DNA of 64,000 nt, taken from the NCBI GenBank assembly GCA_035222895.1, contig JAVYIG010005306.1, forward strand, positions 1 through 64,000. Direction: 5' to 3'. Numbering within the stretch: position 1 is the first letter of the stretch; each line of letters starts with the position of its first letter. This document shows, piece by piece, positions 33,360 to 37,096 of this stretch. This DNA is from Strongylocentrotus droebachiensis. Taxonomy: Eukaryota; Echinodermata; Echinoidea; Camarodonta; Strongylocentrotidae. The translations under genes and the position numbers were made by a program. The notes beneath the pieces were generated by a model that was given only the letters and a program-made list of their open reading frames with translations, was not told the origin of the DNA and did not search any database.

Positions 33360-33543
33360 ATCATGTTCTTATCTGCTTCAGGGTGATTCTGGGGGCCCAG
33401 CCGTGGTACAGAGGCAAGGCAAGTGGACGATTATTGGCACAGTGTCAGGTGGATCAACATGTGGCACTCCTTACACTCCGAACCTCTTCACCCGTCTTAG
33501 CTTCTACCATGCCTGGATACGATCAGTCATTCAAGAAAACTAG
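3520..33543 (+). CDS. Type II transmembrane serine protease: TM, CUB, 10 LDLa, S1 peptidase (whole gene, 20 coding exons)
   Basis: The assembled CDS joins 3520-3545, 4502-4647, 5312-5374, 7263-7409, 7821-8006, 11868-11990, 14787-14891, 15905-16000, 20960-21067, 21526-21639, 21847-21954, 22605-22745, 25782-25919, 27517-27642, 28942-29025, 29757-29849, 30213-30294, 31638-31900, 32516-32661 and 33382-33543. That gives 2457 nt, 818 residues. An in-frame TAG sits three codons upstream of the ATG. All introns are GT-AG and all phases match. The domain order is cytosolic tail, signal-anchor (about 38-57), CUB (79-189), ten LDLa (190-570) and trypsin-fold domain (582-818) with His626, Asp672 and Ser768. 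Intron phases 1-2-1-0 inside the protease domain match those known for this family. It should sit in the plasma membrane with the ectodomain outside; seven N-glycosylation sequons (N138, N358, N409, N447, N461, N604, N665) fit that. Activation is by cleavage at K581|ILGG. It resembles the matriptase/enteropeptidase/corin group, but its module count matches none of the vertebrate members I know. Substrates are unknown. Confidence 0.88.
3974..4385 (+). mobile_element. TTAA-flanked MITE, copy A (intron 1)
   Basis: 412 bp bounded by TTAA. The ends are AGATAAAGACCAGT and, inverted, ACTGGTCTTTACTT. The interior matches the copy at 26809-27183 nearly throughout, in the same orientation, and matches 60431-60823 in its first half. 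It is non-coding and ends 116 bp before exon 2. The TTAA target suggests mobilisation by a piggyBac-like or Kolobok-like transposase, which is inference. Confidence 0.8.
4424..4500 (+). repeat. (CT)n/(CTAT)n tract forming the polypyrimidine tract of exon 2
   Basis: CT and CTAT repeats followed by pyrimidine-rich DNA lead directly into the TTTTTCAG acceptor at 4501. It presumably acts as the polypyrimidine tract for exon 2. Confidence 0.85.
4502..4647 (+). CDS. Protease exon 2: acidic cytosolic segment and signal-anchor
   Basis: Residues 9-57: an acidic stretch (EEKEDDVD), two cysteines (30, 35), a basic residue, then [20 protein letters not shown], about 20 uninterrupted hydrophobic residues. 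With no cleavable signal before it and the catalytic domain at the C-terminus, this is a type II signal-anchor. Donor GTAAGG, phase 1. A second in-frame GT six bases later is a weaker alternative. Confidence 0.88.
5312..5374 (+). CDS. Protease exon 3: juxtamembrane linker
   Basis: Residues 58-78, polar and without cysteines ([11 protein letters not shown]...KIKEA). It is bounded by a TTTTTTAG acceptor and a GTAAGT donor, phase 1 on both sides. Many relatives carry a SEA domain after the membrane; none is encoded here or seen in the neighbouring introns. Confidence 0.8.
5468..5610. mobile_element. Short MITE with GGTCACAAA termini (intron 3)
   Basis: The left end CTTGGTCACAAATGCC and right end CTTTGTGACCGTAGCATT form an inverted pair around a ~110-bp interior that is itself partly palindromic (TTCGTACG / CGTACGAA-like). 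The same type of terminus (CTATGGTCACA) bounds 13090-13413. Confidence 0.65.
6066..6224. mobile_element. Short hAT-like MITE with GGGGCGGATCT termini (intron 3)
   Basis: AAGGGGCGGATCTAGC at the left and CAGATCCGCCCCTG at the right are inverted copies. The interior includes G and C homopolymers. CAGGGGCG-type ends are common in animal hAT elements. I could not find a convincing 8-bp target duplication, so the class is tentative. Confidence 0.55.
7263..7409 (+). CDS. Protease exon 4: first half of CUB domain
   Basis: Residues 79-127, containing SPGYPANYP, then [19 protein letters not shown]. This is the classic start of a CUB beta-sandwich (SPGYP.NYP...W.I..P....V...F). Both cysteines expected in this half are missing, including the one normally before the Trp (here SREYW). 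Donor GTAAGT, phase 1 on both sides. Confidence 0.85.
7459..7530 (+). repeat. (CT)n microsatellite (intron 4)
   Basis: A CT tract starting 50 bp after the exon 4 donor, followed by a C/T-rich region and a short (GT)n at about 7608-7636. The reverse-strand frame through it, rich in Arg/Glu, is an artefact of the repeat. Confidence 0.9.
7821..8006 (+). CDS. Protease exon 5: second half of CUB domain
   Basis: Residues 128-189, with KYDMVRIG (the YD.V.I strand of CUB), ...[19 protein letters not shown] and TVTAV, matching the closing CUB signature L.v.F.SD.s....GF.a.y. The usual second cysteine pair is absent, so the whole domain is cysteine-free. Contains sequon N138. Donor GTGAGT, phase 1 on both sides. 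Confidence 0.85.
8007..10574. other. Intron 5, proximal part: no gene recognised
   Basis: AT-rich intronic DNA with no domain-bearing frame and no phase-1 LDLa- or CUB-like exon that I could find. A short tRNA-like GGCACAGTGGTAGACGC occurs near 9026, but without a B box it cannot be called. Confidence 0.5.
10575..11033 (+). mobile_element. LINE 3' fragment: reverse-transcriptase C-terminal domain (pseudogene)
   Basis: An open frame on the plus strand reads [12 protein letters not shown], then [12 protein letters not shown] and, near the end, [13 protein letters not shown]. These are hallmarks of the C-terminal part of reverse transcriptases of CR1/Jockey-type non-LTR retrotransposons. The upstream catalytic core is missing and the frame opens after a stop at 10572-10574, so this is a 5'-truncated dead copy in intron 5. 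Confidence 0.8.
11166..11556 (-). mobile_element. LINE 3' fragment, opposite strand, frameshifted
   Basis: Two overlapping minus-strand frames together show [23 protein letters not shown] and [11 protein letters not shown], the same C-terminal RT motif series as many LINEs (LQ...RL, LHWLPV, PRLWN.LP), with at least one frameshift between them. It is oriented tail-to-tail with the fragment at 10575-11033, so the two are separate insertions. Confidence 0.75.
11677..11816 (+). repeat. 140-bp direct repeat, copy 1 (upstream of exon 6)
   Basis: TTTGAAGTATCAGCT to AAGATACG, closely matching 13437-13576 over the full 140 bp in the same orientation. The two copies bracket exon 6 (LDLa 1) and the two MITEs in intron 6. 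Confidence 0.9.
11868..11990 (+). CDS. Protease exon 6: LDLa module 1
   Basis: Residues 190-230 with six cysteines (195, 202, 208, 215, 221, 230), CDG at 215-217 and the acidic end GHDEIGC. This fits an LDL-receptor class A calcium-binding module, though the cysteine spacing at the front is irregular. Phase 1 at both ends, so loss or gain of the exon would keep the frame. Confidence 0.85.
12411..13089. mobile_element. GC-rich MITE with GGCCCGGTCACACAG termini (intron 6)
   Basis: The left end TTAAGGCCCGGTCACACAGC and right end CTGTGTGACCGGGCCTTTAA are inverted copies flanked by TTAA. The 680-bp interior is strongly GC-rich against the AT-rich surroundings and full of CGCGGTA/CGCGGGTAA variants in both orientations. 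No coding capacity. Its right end abuts the next MITE. Confidence 0.8.
13090..13413. mobile_element. GC-rich palindromic MITE with CTATGGTCACA termini (intron 6)
   Basis: Starts GCTATGGTCAC and ends GTGACCATAGC, a perfect inverted pair. The interior is GC-rich and palindromic (GGCGGCGACCGCC, CGCCGCTCGGTGGCCGGGC) and repeats GAGCGGTGCC/GGCACCGAGCG motifs. It begins at the base after the preceding element's TTAA, so the two sit end to end. Confidence 0.8.
13437..13576 (+). repeat. 140-bp direct repeat, copy 2 (intron 6)
   Basis: Second copy of 11677-11816, same orientation, 1760 bp downstream, with a small number of substitutions. It begins 23 bp after the MITE ending at 13413. Confidence 0.9.
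14497..14606 (+). repeat. Tandem duplication, ~58-bp unit (intron 6)
   Basis: Two adjacent copies of TTTTAAGTTCCCATA... ending CACAAACTATTGTTTGTCTG with moderate divergence. The unit contains the small palindrome ACAAACTATTGTTTGT. Confidence 0.75.
14787..14891 (+). CDS. Protease exon 7: LDLa module 2
   Basis: Residues 231-265: cysteines at 232, 240, 245, 252, 258, 265, with FKC, DGRC, VCD, DCSDDE. This is a textbook LDLa module including the acidic calcium-cage residues. Acceptor TTTTCAG, donor GTAAGT, phase 1 at both ends. Confidence 0.92.
15153..15775. mobile_element. Inverted-repeat element with AAGTTCGGTGT termini (intron 7)
   Basis: The left end GTTCAAGTTCGGTGTTCG and right end GACACCGAACTTGAC are inverted copies. 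The interior repeats GGTGTTGGTGTTGAG on the left and AACACCAACACC-like sequence further right, so much of the 620 bp is self-complementary. Non-coding. Confidence 0.65.
15905..16000 (+). CDS. Protease exon 8: LDLa module 3, four-cysteine variant
   Basis: Residues 266-297: FEC (269), LCDG (282), DC (288), DEKEC (297). Aligned to module 2, cysteines 1 and 3 are missing (Tyr274 at the third), while 2, 4, 5 and 6 remain. In LDLa modules C1 pairs with C3, so a whole disulfide is gone and no unpaired cysteine is left. Calcium-cage acidic residues (DYTDE) are kept. Donor GTAAAT, phase 1 at both ends. Confidence 0.85.
16060..16296 (+). mobile_element. LINE 3' tail ending in (AAACAAAC)n (intron 8)
   Basis: A pyrimidine-rich 3'-UTR-like stretch with TGGTCTCGTGGAAGACCAGC and a T-rich region ends in GGAAATAAAACAAACAAAAC..., the tailed 3' end typical of CR1-like retrotransposons. 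No RT coding is left. It starts 60 bp after exon 8. Confidence 0.5.
16905..17460 (+). repeat. Tandem array 1 inside the hAT-like element (~175-bp unit)
   Basis: Three degenerate units, each with a GATCGGGGGGG-type G run, a C run, a polypurine AAAAGAGAGAAGGAAGG block and a CCCGCCAACAA segment. Units begin near 16908, 17086 and 17257. The purine tract shifts frames freely, so the reading frames here are not genes. Confidence 0.7.
17727..18305 (+). repeat. Tandem array 2: alternating A/B dimer repeat, ~205-bp period
   Basis: A TCATCTGACCG...GCTCTGCCCCCTGGA unit recurs at about 17730, 17821, 17935, 18030, 18141 and 18235. Spacings alternate 91, 114, 95, 111, 94. Odd units end in a GGGCCCTAAGGCGG type tail, even units in a TAGTG.CCTGC...GGTATCAAAA tail, so the true repeat is an AB dimer of about 205 bp in nearly three copies. 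Confidence 0.85.
18440..19260 (+). repeat. Tandem array 3: eight units with a GCGCTTCGCGC hairpin
   Basis: GTACAACGAATCGTCTTCTT recurs near 18471, 18586, 18701, 18795, 18889, 18998, 19079 and 19188 (81-115 bp apart). Most units also carry TTTAATGAAACGTAAAAGC and CTTCCGCGCTTCGCGCGG, a short hairpin, followed by a G run. Length differences come mainly from loss of the hairpin/G-run segment. Confidence 0.88.
19705..20914. mobile_element. 1.2-kb element with AGGTGGGCTGT termini (intron 8)
   Basis: It starts AGGTGGGCTGTT and ends ACAGCCCACCT. The right end also forms a local hairpin, GGTGGTCTGT...ACAGCCCACC. The interior has a block dense in CGCGCGCG near 20270-20580 and several TGACGTCAT motifs, and ends with an A-rich AATAAAGAATAATAAATAAA run. 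No coding frame with a domain was seen. Together with the hAT-like element it makes up most of intron 8. Confidence 0.6.
20960..21067 (+). CDS. Protease exon 9: LDLa module 4
   Basis: Residues 298-333 with six cysteines: C299, WQC, GPC, VCD, HC and ADC at the end. The acidic motif is GGEDEADC. Acceptor TTGTAG lies 45 bp after the 1.2-kb element. Donor GTAAGT, phase 1 at both ends. Confidence 0.9.
21526..21639 (+). CDS. Protease exon 10: LDLa module 5
   Basis: Residues 334-371: [20 protein letters not shown] and GDGSDEQDC, the most canonical LDLa of the set (CIP...CDG...C.DGSDE..C). Contains sequon N358. Donor GTATGT, phase 1 at both ends. Confidence 0.93.
21847..21954 (+). CDS. Protease exon 11: LDLa module 6
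   Basis: Residues 372-407: VC, YQC, FQC, VCNG, DC, DDEADC, six cysteines and acidic cage present. Acceptor ACGCAG, donor GTGGGT (weaker but in phase), phase 1 at both ends. Intron 10 before it is only 207 bp, the shortest in the gene. Confidence 0.9.
22178..22380 (+). repeat. (GA)n followed by (GAA)n purine microsatellite (intron 11)
   Basis: GAGAGA to about 22240, then AAGAAGAAG/AAAAGAAG to 22380. It is the only long polypurine tract on the sense strand of the gene outside array 1; the other simple repeats in the gene are polypyrimidine. Confidence 0.95.
22605..22745 (+). CDS. Protease exon 12: LDLa module 7 with linker
   Basis: Residues 408-454: a short N-terminal linker, SCP (415), SC, GKC, VCDG, QC and ADEDNC (448), then TQESDS. 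Two sequons (N409, N447). Donor GTAAAT at 22746 runs directly into the 45-bp minisatellite; phase 1 at both ends. Confidence 0.9.
22752..23415 (+). repeat. 45-bp minisatellite starting at the exon 12 donor
   Basis: About 14-15 units of a CCAGTTCGTCTACTACCCAA / TTGGTCTATTCCCATATGGT type repeat, with shorter variants near the start. Because 45 is a multiple of three, long stop-free frames (Tyr/Ser/Pro-rich) appear in several phases. They have no independent support as proteins. Diverged units of similar sequence reappear at 25305-25440. Confidence 0.9.
23416..25300. repeat. Intron 12 block with diverged internal direct duplication
   Basis: About 23425-23790 and 24965-25210 are diverged direct copies: both contain TTTTGCACG.AGTGCTTG, a TCAAGGTCACT / CCAGGTCACT region and GGCCTTTCTTTC...CTATCTCCA. 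The block lies between the minisatellite and its diverged units at 25305-25440, which suggests one composite mobile unit. No gene was seen. Confidence 0.55.
25782..25919 (+). CDS. Protease exon 13: LDLa module 8 with Thr-rich linker
   Basis: Residues 455-500: NC (462), SC, GEC, RCDG, DC, GEDEEGC and a STEVTPTS linker likely to be extended. Sequon N461. Donor GTGAGC, phase 1 at both ends. Confidence 0.9.
26103..26558. mobile_element. Inverted-repeat element with GTGTC.ACACACAA termini (intron 13)
   Basis: The left end GTGTCCACACACAACAATTT and right end AATTTGTTTTGTGTGTCGACAC are inverted. The interior repeats CGTCGTATAACGAAACG and its complement several times, with GTGTGTGTGGAC and GTGTGTGAACAC repeated internally. 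Non-coding. Confidence 0.6.
26809..27183 (+). mobile_element. TTAA-flanked MITE, copy B (intron 13)
   Basis: 375 bp with TTAA on both sides and ends AGGTAAAGACCAGT / ACTGGTCTTTACCT, a perfect 14-bp inverted repeat. It is closely similar to copy A in intron 1 of the same gene, with a short internal difference. Same orientation. Confidence 0.85.
27340..27446 (+). repeat. (CT)n microsatellite upstream of exon 14
   Basis: CT repeat with TTTC interruptions, followed by further pyrimidine-rich DNA to the acceptor at 27515-27516. Both strands give spurious frames here. Confidence 0.95.
27517..27642 (+). CDS. Protease exon 14: LDLa module 9
   Basis: Residues 501-542: PC (503), VC, SCIP, FCNG, DC, REDEDSC, then TETT. 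Six cysteines, acidic cage intact. Acceptor CATCTTAG, donor GTAGGA, phase 1 at both ends. Confidence 0.9.
28380..28568 (+). mobile_element. Probable retrotransposon 3' tail (intron 14)
   Basis: A segment ending GCCTGGAAATAAAATAAATAAAATA looks like a LINE 3' UTR with a short A-rich tail. It contains a near-duplicate pair, AGCCAATG...CATTGGCTGGTGC. There is no coding part, so this is a weak call. Confidence 0.35.
28780..28898. mobile_element. 119-bp palindromic MITE with GGCCCGAATTCAC termini, just before exon 15
   Basis: The left CACTGGCCCGAATTCACAAA and right TTTGTGAATTCGGGCCAGTG are perfect inverted copies (about 27 bp with the following GGAGGTT). The interior holds a second palindrome (GCACATAAACCTAG and its partner). 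It ends 43 bp before exon 15 and so lies in the acceptor region. Confidence 0.85.
28942..29025 (+). CDS. Protease exon 15: LDLa module 10, four-cysteine variant
   Basis: Residues 543-570: SCSD (545), VCDG (556), DC (562), VDEHC (570). It is only 28 residues. By spacing, Cys545 matches the second cysteine of other modules, so again C1 and C3 are missing and C2-C5 and C4-C6 remain. Donor GTAAGG, phase 1 at both ends. It directly precedes the protease propeptide. Confidence 0.85.
29177..29325 (+). repeat. Tandem duplication, ~85-bp unit (intron 15)
   Basis: GTCAATACGGGTAGATCTTT with its flanks (CAGCA.AGTCCG.GTGTGTAAA) occurs twice, near 29206 and 29290. Adjacent C runs differ in length. Confidence 0.8.
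29757..29849 (+). CDS. Protease exon 16: propeptide, activation site, start of S1 domain
   Basis: Residues 571-601: Cys572 (the propeptide cysteine that normally pairs with the catalytic domain, here Cys692), then VAAKILGG with cleavage expected at Lys581|Ile582, and WPWQVLL. Ile582 would form the salt bridge with Asp767. Donor GTAAGT, phase 1 at both ends. Confidence 0.92.
29930..30130. other. Purine-rich intronic stretch (intron 16)
   Basis: GAGAGAGGGAG-type purine-rich DNA on the plus strand. The reverse frame through it (Ser/Leu/Phe-rich) is low-complexity and not a gene. Confidence 0.6.
30213..30294 (+). CDS. Protease exon 17: catalytic histidine
   Basis: Residues 602-628: [18 protein letters not shown] carries the conserved Cys42-Cys58 pair and His57 (His626). 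Sequon N604. Donor GTAAGT, phase 2, the usual phase after the His exon in this family. Confidence 0.95.
30516..30680. mobile_element. 165-bp foldback element with 9-bp target duplication (intron 17)
   Basis: Two arms of 76 and 77 bp (30516-30591 and 30604-30680) are almost perfectly complementary, with one indel, around a 12-nt loop. The ends are TAGCCTATAATCTAGG and its exact complement. CCCCCAACT is present on both sides (30507-30515, 30681-30689), so the insertion is clearly delimited. A 9-bp duplication would suit a Mutator-like transposase, which is inference. Confidence 0.93.
31155..31270. repeat. Imperfect inverted repeat, ~50-bp arms (intron 17)
   Basis: GAGGTTCTGGTTAAAGCTAT...GGTGACTCCAATAGTACT pairs with AGTACTTTTGGAGTCACC...ATAGTTTTAACCAGTACCTC around a short loop. 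No target duplication was identified; it is probably an old foldback element. Confidence 0.75.
31638..31900 (+). CDS. Protease exon 18: catalytic aspartate
   Basis: Residues 629-716: [27 protein letters not shown] with Asp102 (Asp672), VQPVCLA (Cys122 equivalent, 692) and LTVTGWG. The residue where many relatives have Cys136 is Leu706. Sequon N665. Donor GTAAGA, phase 1. Confidence 0.94.
32282..32514 (+). repeat. (CT)n-rich tract leading into the exon 19 acceptor
   Basis: CT/CTTT repeats run from about 32287 to the CTGCATAG acceptor at 32514-32515 with only short breaks. It serves as the polypyrimidine tract of exon 19. The long Arg/Glu-rich reverse frames through it are repeat artefacts. 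Confidence 0.9.
32516..32661 (+). CDS. Protease exon 19: S1 domain core, specificity residue
   Basis: Residues 717-765: HIC (Cys168 equivalent, 736), RIICAG (Cys182, 753) and GFQSACY with Cys191 (764). The residue equivalent to 189 at the bottom of the S1 pocket is Ser762, as in chymotrypsin, not the Asp of trypsin-like proteases. The exon ends with Tyr765, phase 0, just before GDSGGP. Confidence 0.94.
33215..33355 (+). repeat. (CT)n microsatellite just before exon 20
   Basis: CT repeat with GTCT interruptions ending 26 bp before the CTTCAG acceptor at 33380-33381. It acts as or extends the polypyrimidine tract. Confidence 0.95.
33382..33543 (+). CDS. Protease exon 20: catalytic serine and C-terminus
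   Basis: Residues 766-818 and TAG stop: GDSGGPA with Ser195 (Ser768), [10 protein letters not shown] with Ser214 (787) and Cys220 (792), and a final helix [13 protein letters not shown]. Trp215 is replaced by Gly788. Cys201 is absent (PAVVQRQG where PLVC is usual), and position 226 appears to be Asn799. The domain is otherwise full length, 237 residues from Ile582. Confidence 0.95.
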   Translation, partial: GDSGGPAVVQRQGKWTIIGTVSGGSTCGTPYTPNLFTRLSFYHAWIRSVIQEN

Positions 33544-33579
33544 AGGAATCCCTCGACGAGCTTCATTTGATTACTAGTC

Positions 33580-33894
33580 CTGGGGGGTGTTTCCCAAACA
33601 TCCTAAGTCAAACTTAACTCTAAGTTGGACTTAAAAATTAAGGAGAGCCATTTGTAGCCTTAAAATAAAATATATTCAAAAGCGCAAAATCAGGTATTTT
33701 AGACGTTTTATAAATTCCACATCAAAAACATGAAATCTCCTTGATAATAGAATATATGAATTATTTGAATCAACATTTTATGCCTTTTGAAATAACTTTT
33801 ACAAAATATTTTCAAATATGCTAACGGCTTTCCATAATTGTTAAGTCCAACTTAGAGATAAGATCAACTTAGGATCTTTATGAAACACCCCCAG
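33580..33894. mobile_element. MITE with CTGGGGGTGTTTC termini in the 3' flank/UTR of the protease gene
   Basis: It starts CTGGGGGGTGTTTCCCAAAC with TAACTCTAAGTTGGACTTA inside, and ends with the inverted TAAGTCCAACTTAGAG...GAAACACCCCCAG. It begins 36 bp after the stop codon. The first AATAAA after the stop (33664-33669) lies inside it, so the transcript may end within transposon sequence. Confidence 0.8.
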
Positions 33895-34844
33895 ATTCCA
33901 TTGTTATTCGTATGTTTTACTCTTCAATGATCTCTATGTCATGCATCCCCGCGCGAAAAAAAAAATGTCCATCTCCCCAGAAAATACATCTGTCGAATGA
34001 AAGGCAAAAAACTTTCTCCGTTTTTAGCGTTGAGGGTGTGTTATTTTCTCAGCCGATTGGGAGCGCGAGACGGAAACAAACCAGGCAGTGGACTAATGAT
34101 TACAATTATACAATGCACACTACAGTGGCGTATCCAACCCTTGACCTCAGAAGGGGCAAAATATTTCAAATTATTGAGCTCCATACACTTTCAGCAAGGA
34201 GTGGCCGGGTTTGCCTTGCAGAGGGGGAGGAGGGGCGGGGTATCATTTAAGGAAGTTGTTAGAGGTTATGTGTACACTAACAGTGAATCCTAATCAACAT
34301 ACTGCTAGTGAGGCGGTGTTTCATTTTCTTAGTCGGAAATCTGTCAGGATTGACAATTTGCCTCGTTGCCTCTCCTTCGTTTACACACTATGTGCGGACG
34401 GGTTTAAAAGGGGGCAGGGCAGTAGTGATTAAAAACAAAGCACATTAATCAACCGCGCTGGATTTATACCATGAGAGTCAATTTGTTTGGTTACAAAAAA
34501 GTGGGATATTCGAGTATCTCACATAATTATCATAGGCACCTGCTCCTGCGAACCCTTTGAGGGTTTGTCCTGATCGACTATCAAATGAAAGGTACATAAA
34601 TTAAAATATTATGGCAATCAAACTGTTCAAAATCATTGACAGGTTTCAAACTGTCCTGTTTTCTAGGAAATAAATCTAACTCGTCTGTTTAAGTTTTCAA
34701 AAAGACTTTTTGTAATATGCAATGACAACGACTTTCATCTTTTGAGGAATGTGTTGCGATTTCAACGACCATGACGACTTTTAACTTTTAAGGGAAATAT
34801 TTCACTTGATGTTTAATGTACATAATGATGATAATGTAGAGGAC
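33895..34844. other. Intergenic, no gene recognised
   Basis: Several open frames near 33912-34432 overlap in different phases and show no domain or splice logic. A hAT-like CAGTGGCGTATCC occurs at 34125 without a partner that I could find. Confidence 0.5.
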
Positions 34845-35105
34845 GGTGTCGTGGTCTAGCGGAAACGTCACCGGACTAAGCATATCATGGTTTGCGGTTC
34901 GAGTCCCGCCGCGGCACCAATGTCCTTTGGCAACACATTAATCTACCTTTGCCACTCTCCACCCAGTAAATGGGTACCCGGTAGAAAGTAATTAATAGAA
35001 TGCTTTGGTGCCTCATTATGGCGGCTCAGTTACAGCTGGGGTAGTAATAAGATACTTGTATTAAGCGCAATAGAGTATATTCAAATATTAGCTGCGCTAC
35101 ATGTA
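34845..35105 (+). mobile_element. tRNA-derived SINE, family 1, plus strand
   Basis: The head 34845-34918 has a 7-bp acceptor-like stem (GGTGTCG / CGGCACC), an A-box-like GTGGTCTAGCGG and a perfect B box GGTTCGAGTCC, and ends GGCACCA. The anticodon arm does not fold, so it is not a tRNA gene. The body contains CCACTCTCCACCCAG and TAAATGGGTACCCGG, shared with the minus-strand SINE near 56.8 kb. Confidence 0.85.
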
Positions 35106-36990
35106 CATATCTGAACATATTTTTATAATAACACATTGTCTCCTTTAGCAGTCATATCCCTTTTTGTTGTTTTTTCTTAGAATATTTCGTTATGCCCCCG
35201 GGTGCCCCCCCCCCCTTTATGTGAACTATGCAAATCGATTAAGTTTTACATTTATATTATTCATATGACTCCCATTAAAGTTTAACGCCTCAAAACCCTA
35301 TTCATATAATTTACAATGCAAAAGATGCATGCGTCGTCCGTTTGTATTCTTGTTAAATAATTATTACATAATTTGGGTCTTTCCAGAGACTTTAAATGAA
35401 TGCTCATTGTTTATTGGTTTGTGTAGCTGTAAGCATTTAAAAGATTTGGATAATAATCAGTAACCTTGTTTTTGTGCAAGGGTATATATGCAATAAAAGC
35501 TTTTCCAATTACCTTTTGATGACTGAACGTTGCTGTAGTTATATCTTCAGTAAATCAATACATTAAATAAGATGTTTTATACACAAACAATTATTTATGA
35601 GACAAGTTTCCATAAGTTCCACGACAATAAATCATGTAGCAATAGTTAAATGAACAAACGCCCTCTTGTGTTGATAAACTTGCAATTTTAAACTTTGATG
35701 TGAGCAGAGATCTGAGCGACAGTCATATCCATGGATCAACTCACTTTCAGATTGATGTACACTCCACCCCTTCCCGTGGAAATAGAATGGGGTTTACCTG
35801 ATGCATAACAGTTTATAAGAAACGTTGTACATAAAGGGCAATCCAACACTTTTATTTGTATGAAAGCGGAAAAATAAGGGAGACAGAAAGGCAAAAGTTT
35901 GAATAAATCGGACCAATAATAAGATAGACTTAGGTATGAGCGTTTAAAATATGAGATCACTCAACTTAAGCGAATCGCTGATTGGCAATTTTGGTTGTGA
36001 CAGGTACACGGACAACTCTCCCGTTCATCATGTACAGAAATATCATAGATTTATGTTTTTCTCCTAAGTGACTTGTACCCTGTGGCAGGTCTAAGCATAT
36101 ATTGTGGGTAGGATACTATAAAAGGTTCTCGAAAAAGAATAGACTGTCCTGAATCATACATATTGAGAAAATAAAAAATGTAATTTTGTGTCTTAGAACA
36201 AATGGGAAAGTTGTCCGGCTCTTCGTCACAGTGACACTATCGATTCAGCAAATTTGGAGTGCCCATACGAATAGTGATTACATCTTTCAAAAATTCATAA
36301 CTTTCTACTTTTTTCTGTGTGATTTCGTTCAAAATTTTATCAGTCTGCTTCTCTGATGTTTCTGCATCTTTTTTAAAAGGAGGTTACTAATTAGCTTGGA
36401 TTTCCCTTTAAGGCTTCTCTATATTGAAGGTCTAAATCACTTATAATTTAGCACAGGGTTATATGAAAGAGAGTACTATTAACTGTTTGGTACTATTAGG
36501 CAATTTGCCACGAATTATAGCCTTATAGGTCTTTATACTGCGCATGTCGCTGTATCAGAGCAATGTAGACCTACTATTTTTAAAGTACTAGTAACCCCGT
36601 TTCAAGTGTTTTGCATTTATTCATAATTTCATTTTTACCATCTTACAATAAGTTAACTTTTCAAGTATATCCTGCTATTTGATTGCTCAAGTAGTATTTT
36701 GTGTAATAAAACATTCATGCTTATCAGTTTCGATTCGTATGAAGGTATACAAATAGATGTGATGCTGACAGGATCTATGCGATTTCGTTGTGTTACGTTT
36801 TGTTCCAACAATATTATTTCATACTCTTACGTCACAGTGTCAACCTTGATTATCATTGTATTATATAAAATCATTTCATCAACGTGATTTTTTATTTTTA
36901 TTAACCAGATTTTTGTTTAAAGCCACTCATCCATAAATATAACCTTGAAAAATGCGTCAGCGTGTGAAAGAGATAGGCCTAGTATAAACA
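35106..36990. other. Intergenic, no gene recognised
   Basis: AT-rich, no long frames, no domains. A C run occurs at 35208-35216. Nothing else stands out. Confidence 0.5.
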
Positions 36991-37012
36991 TAAAAAAATG
37001 GATAGAAGATAG

Positions 37013-37096
37013 AGCGAGAGAGAGCGGGGAGAGAGAGAGACTGGGAGGAGGGGAGAGAGAGAGGGGGAGGGAGAGAGAGAGAGAGAGAGAGAGATA
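37013..37096 (+). repeat. (GA)n microsatellite
   Basis: GAGAGA with GGGGAG interruptions. The opposite-strand Ser/Leu/Pro frame is an artefact. Confidence 0.95.

Noticed and set aside
34845-34918. Possible tRNA gene
   Set aside because: The acceptor stem and B box are good, but the D and anticodon arms do not pair, and a SINE body follows directly.
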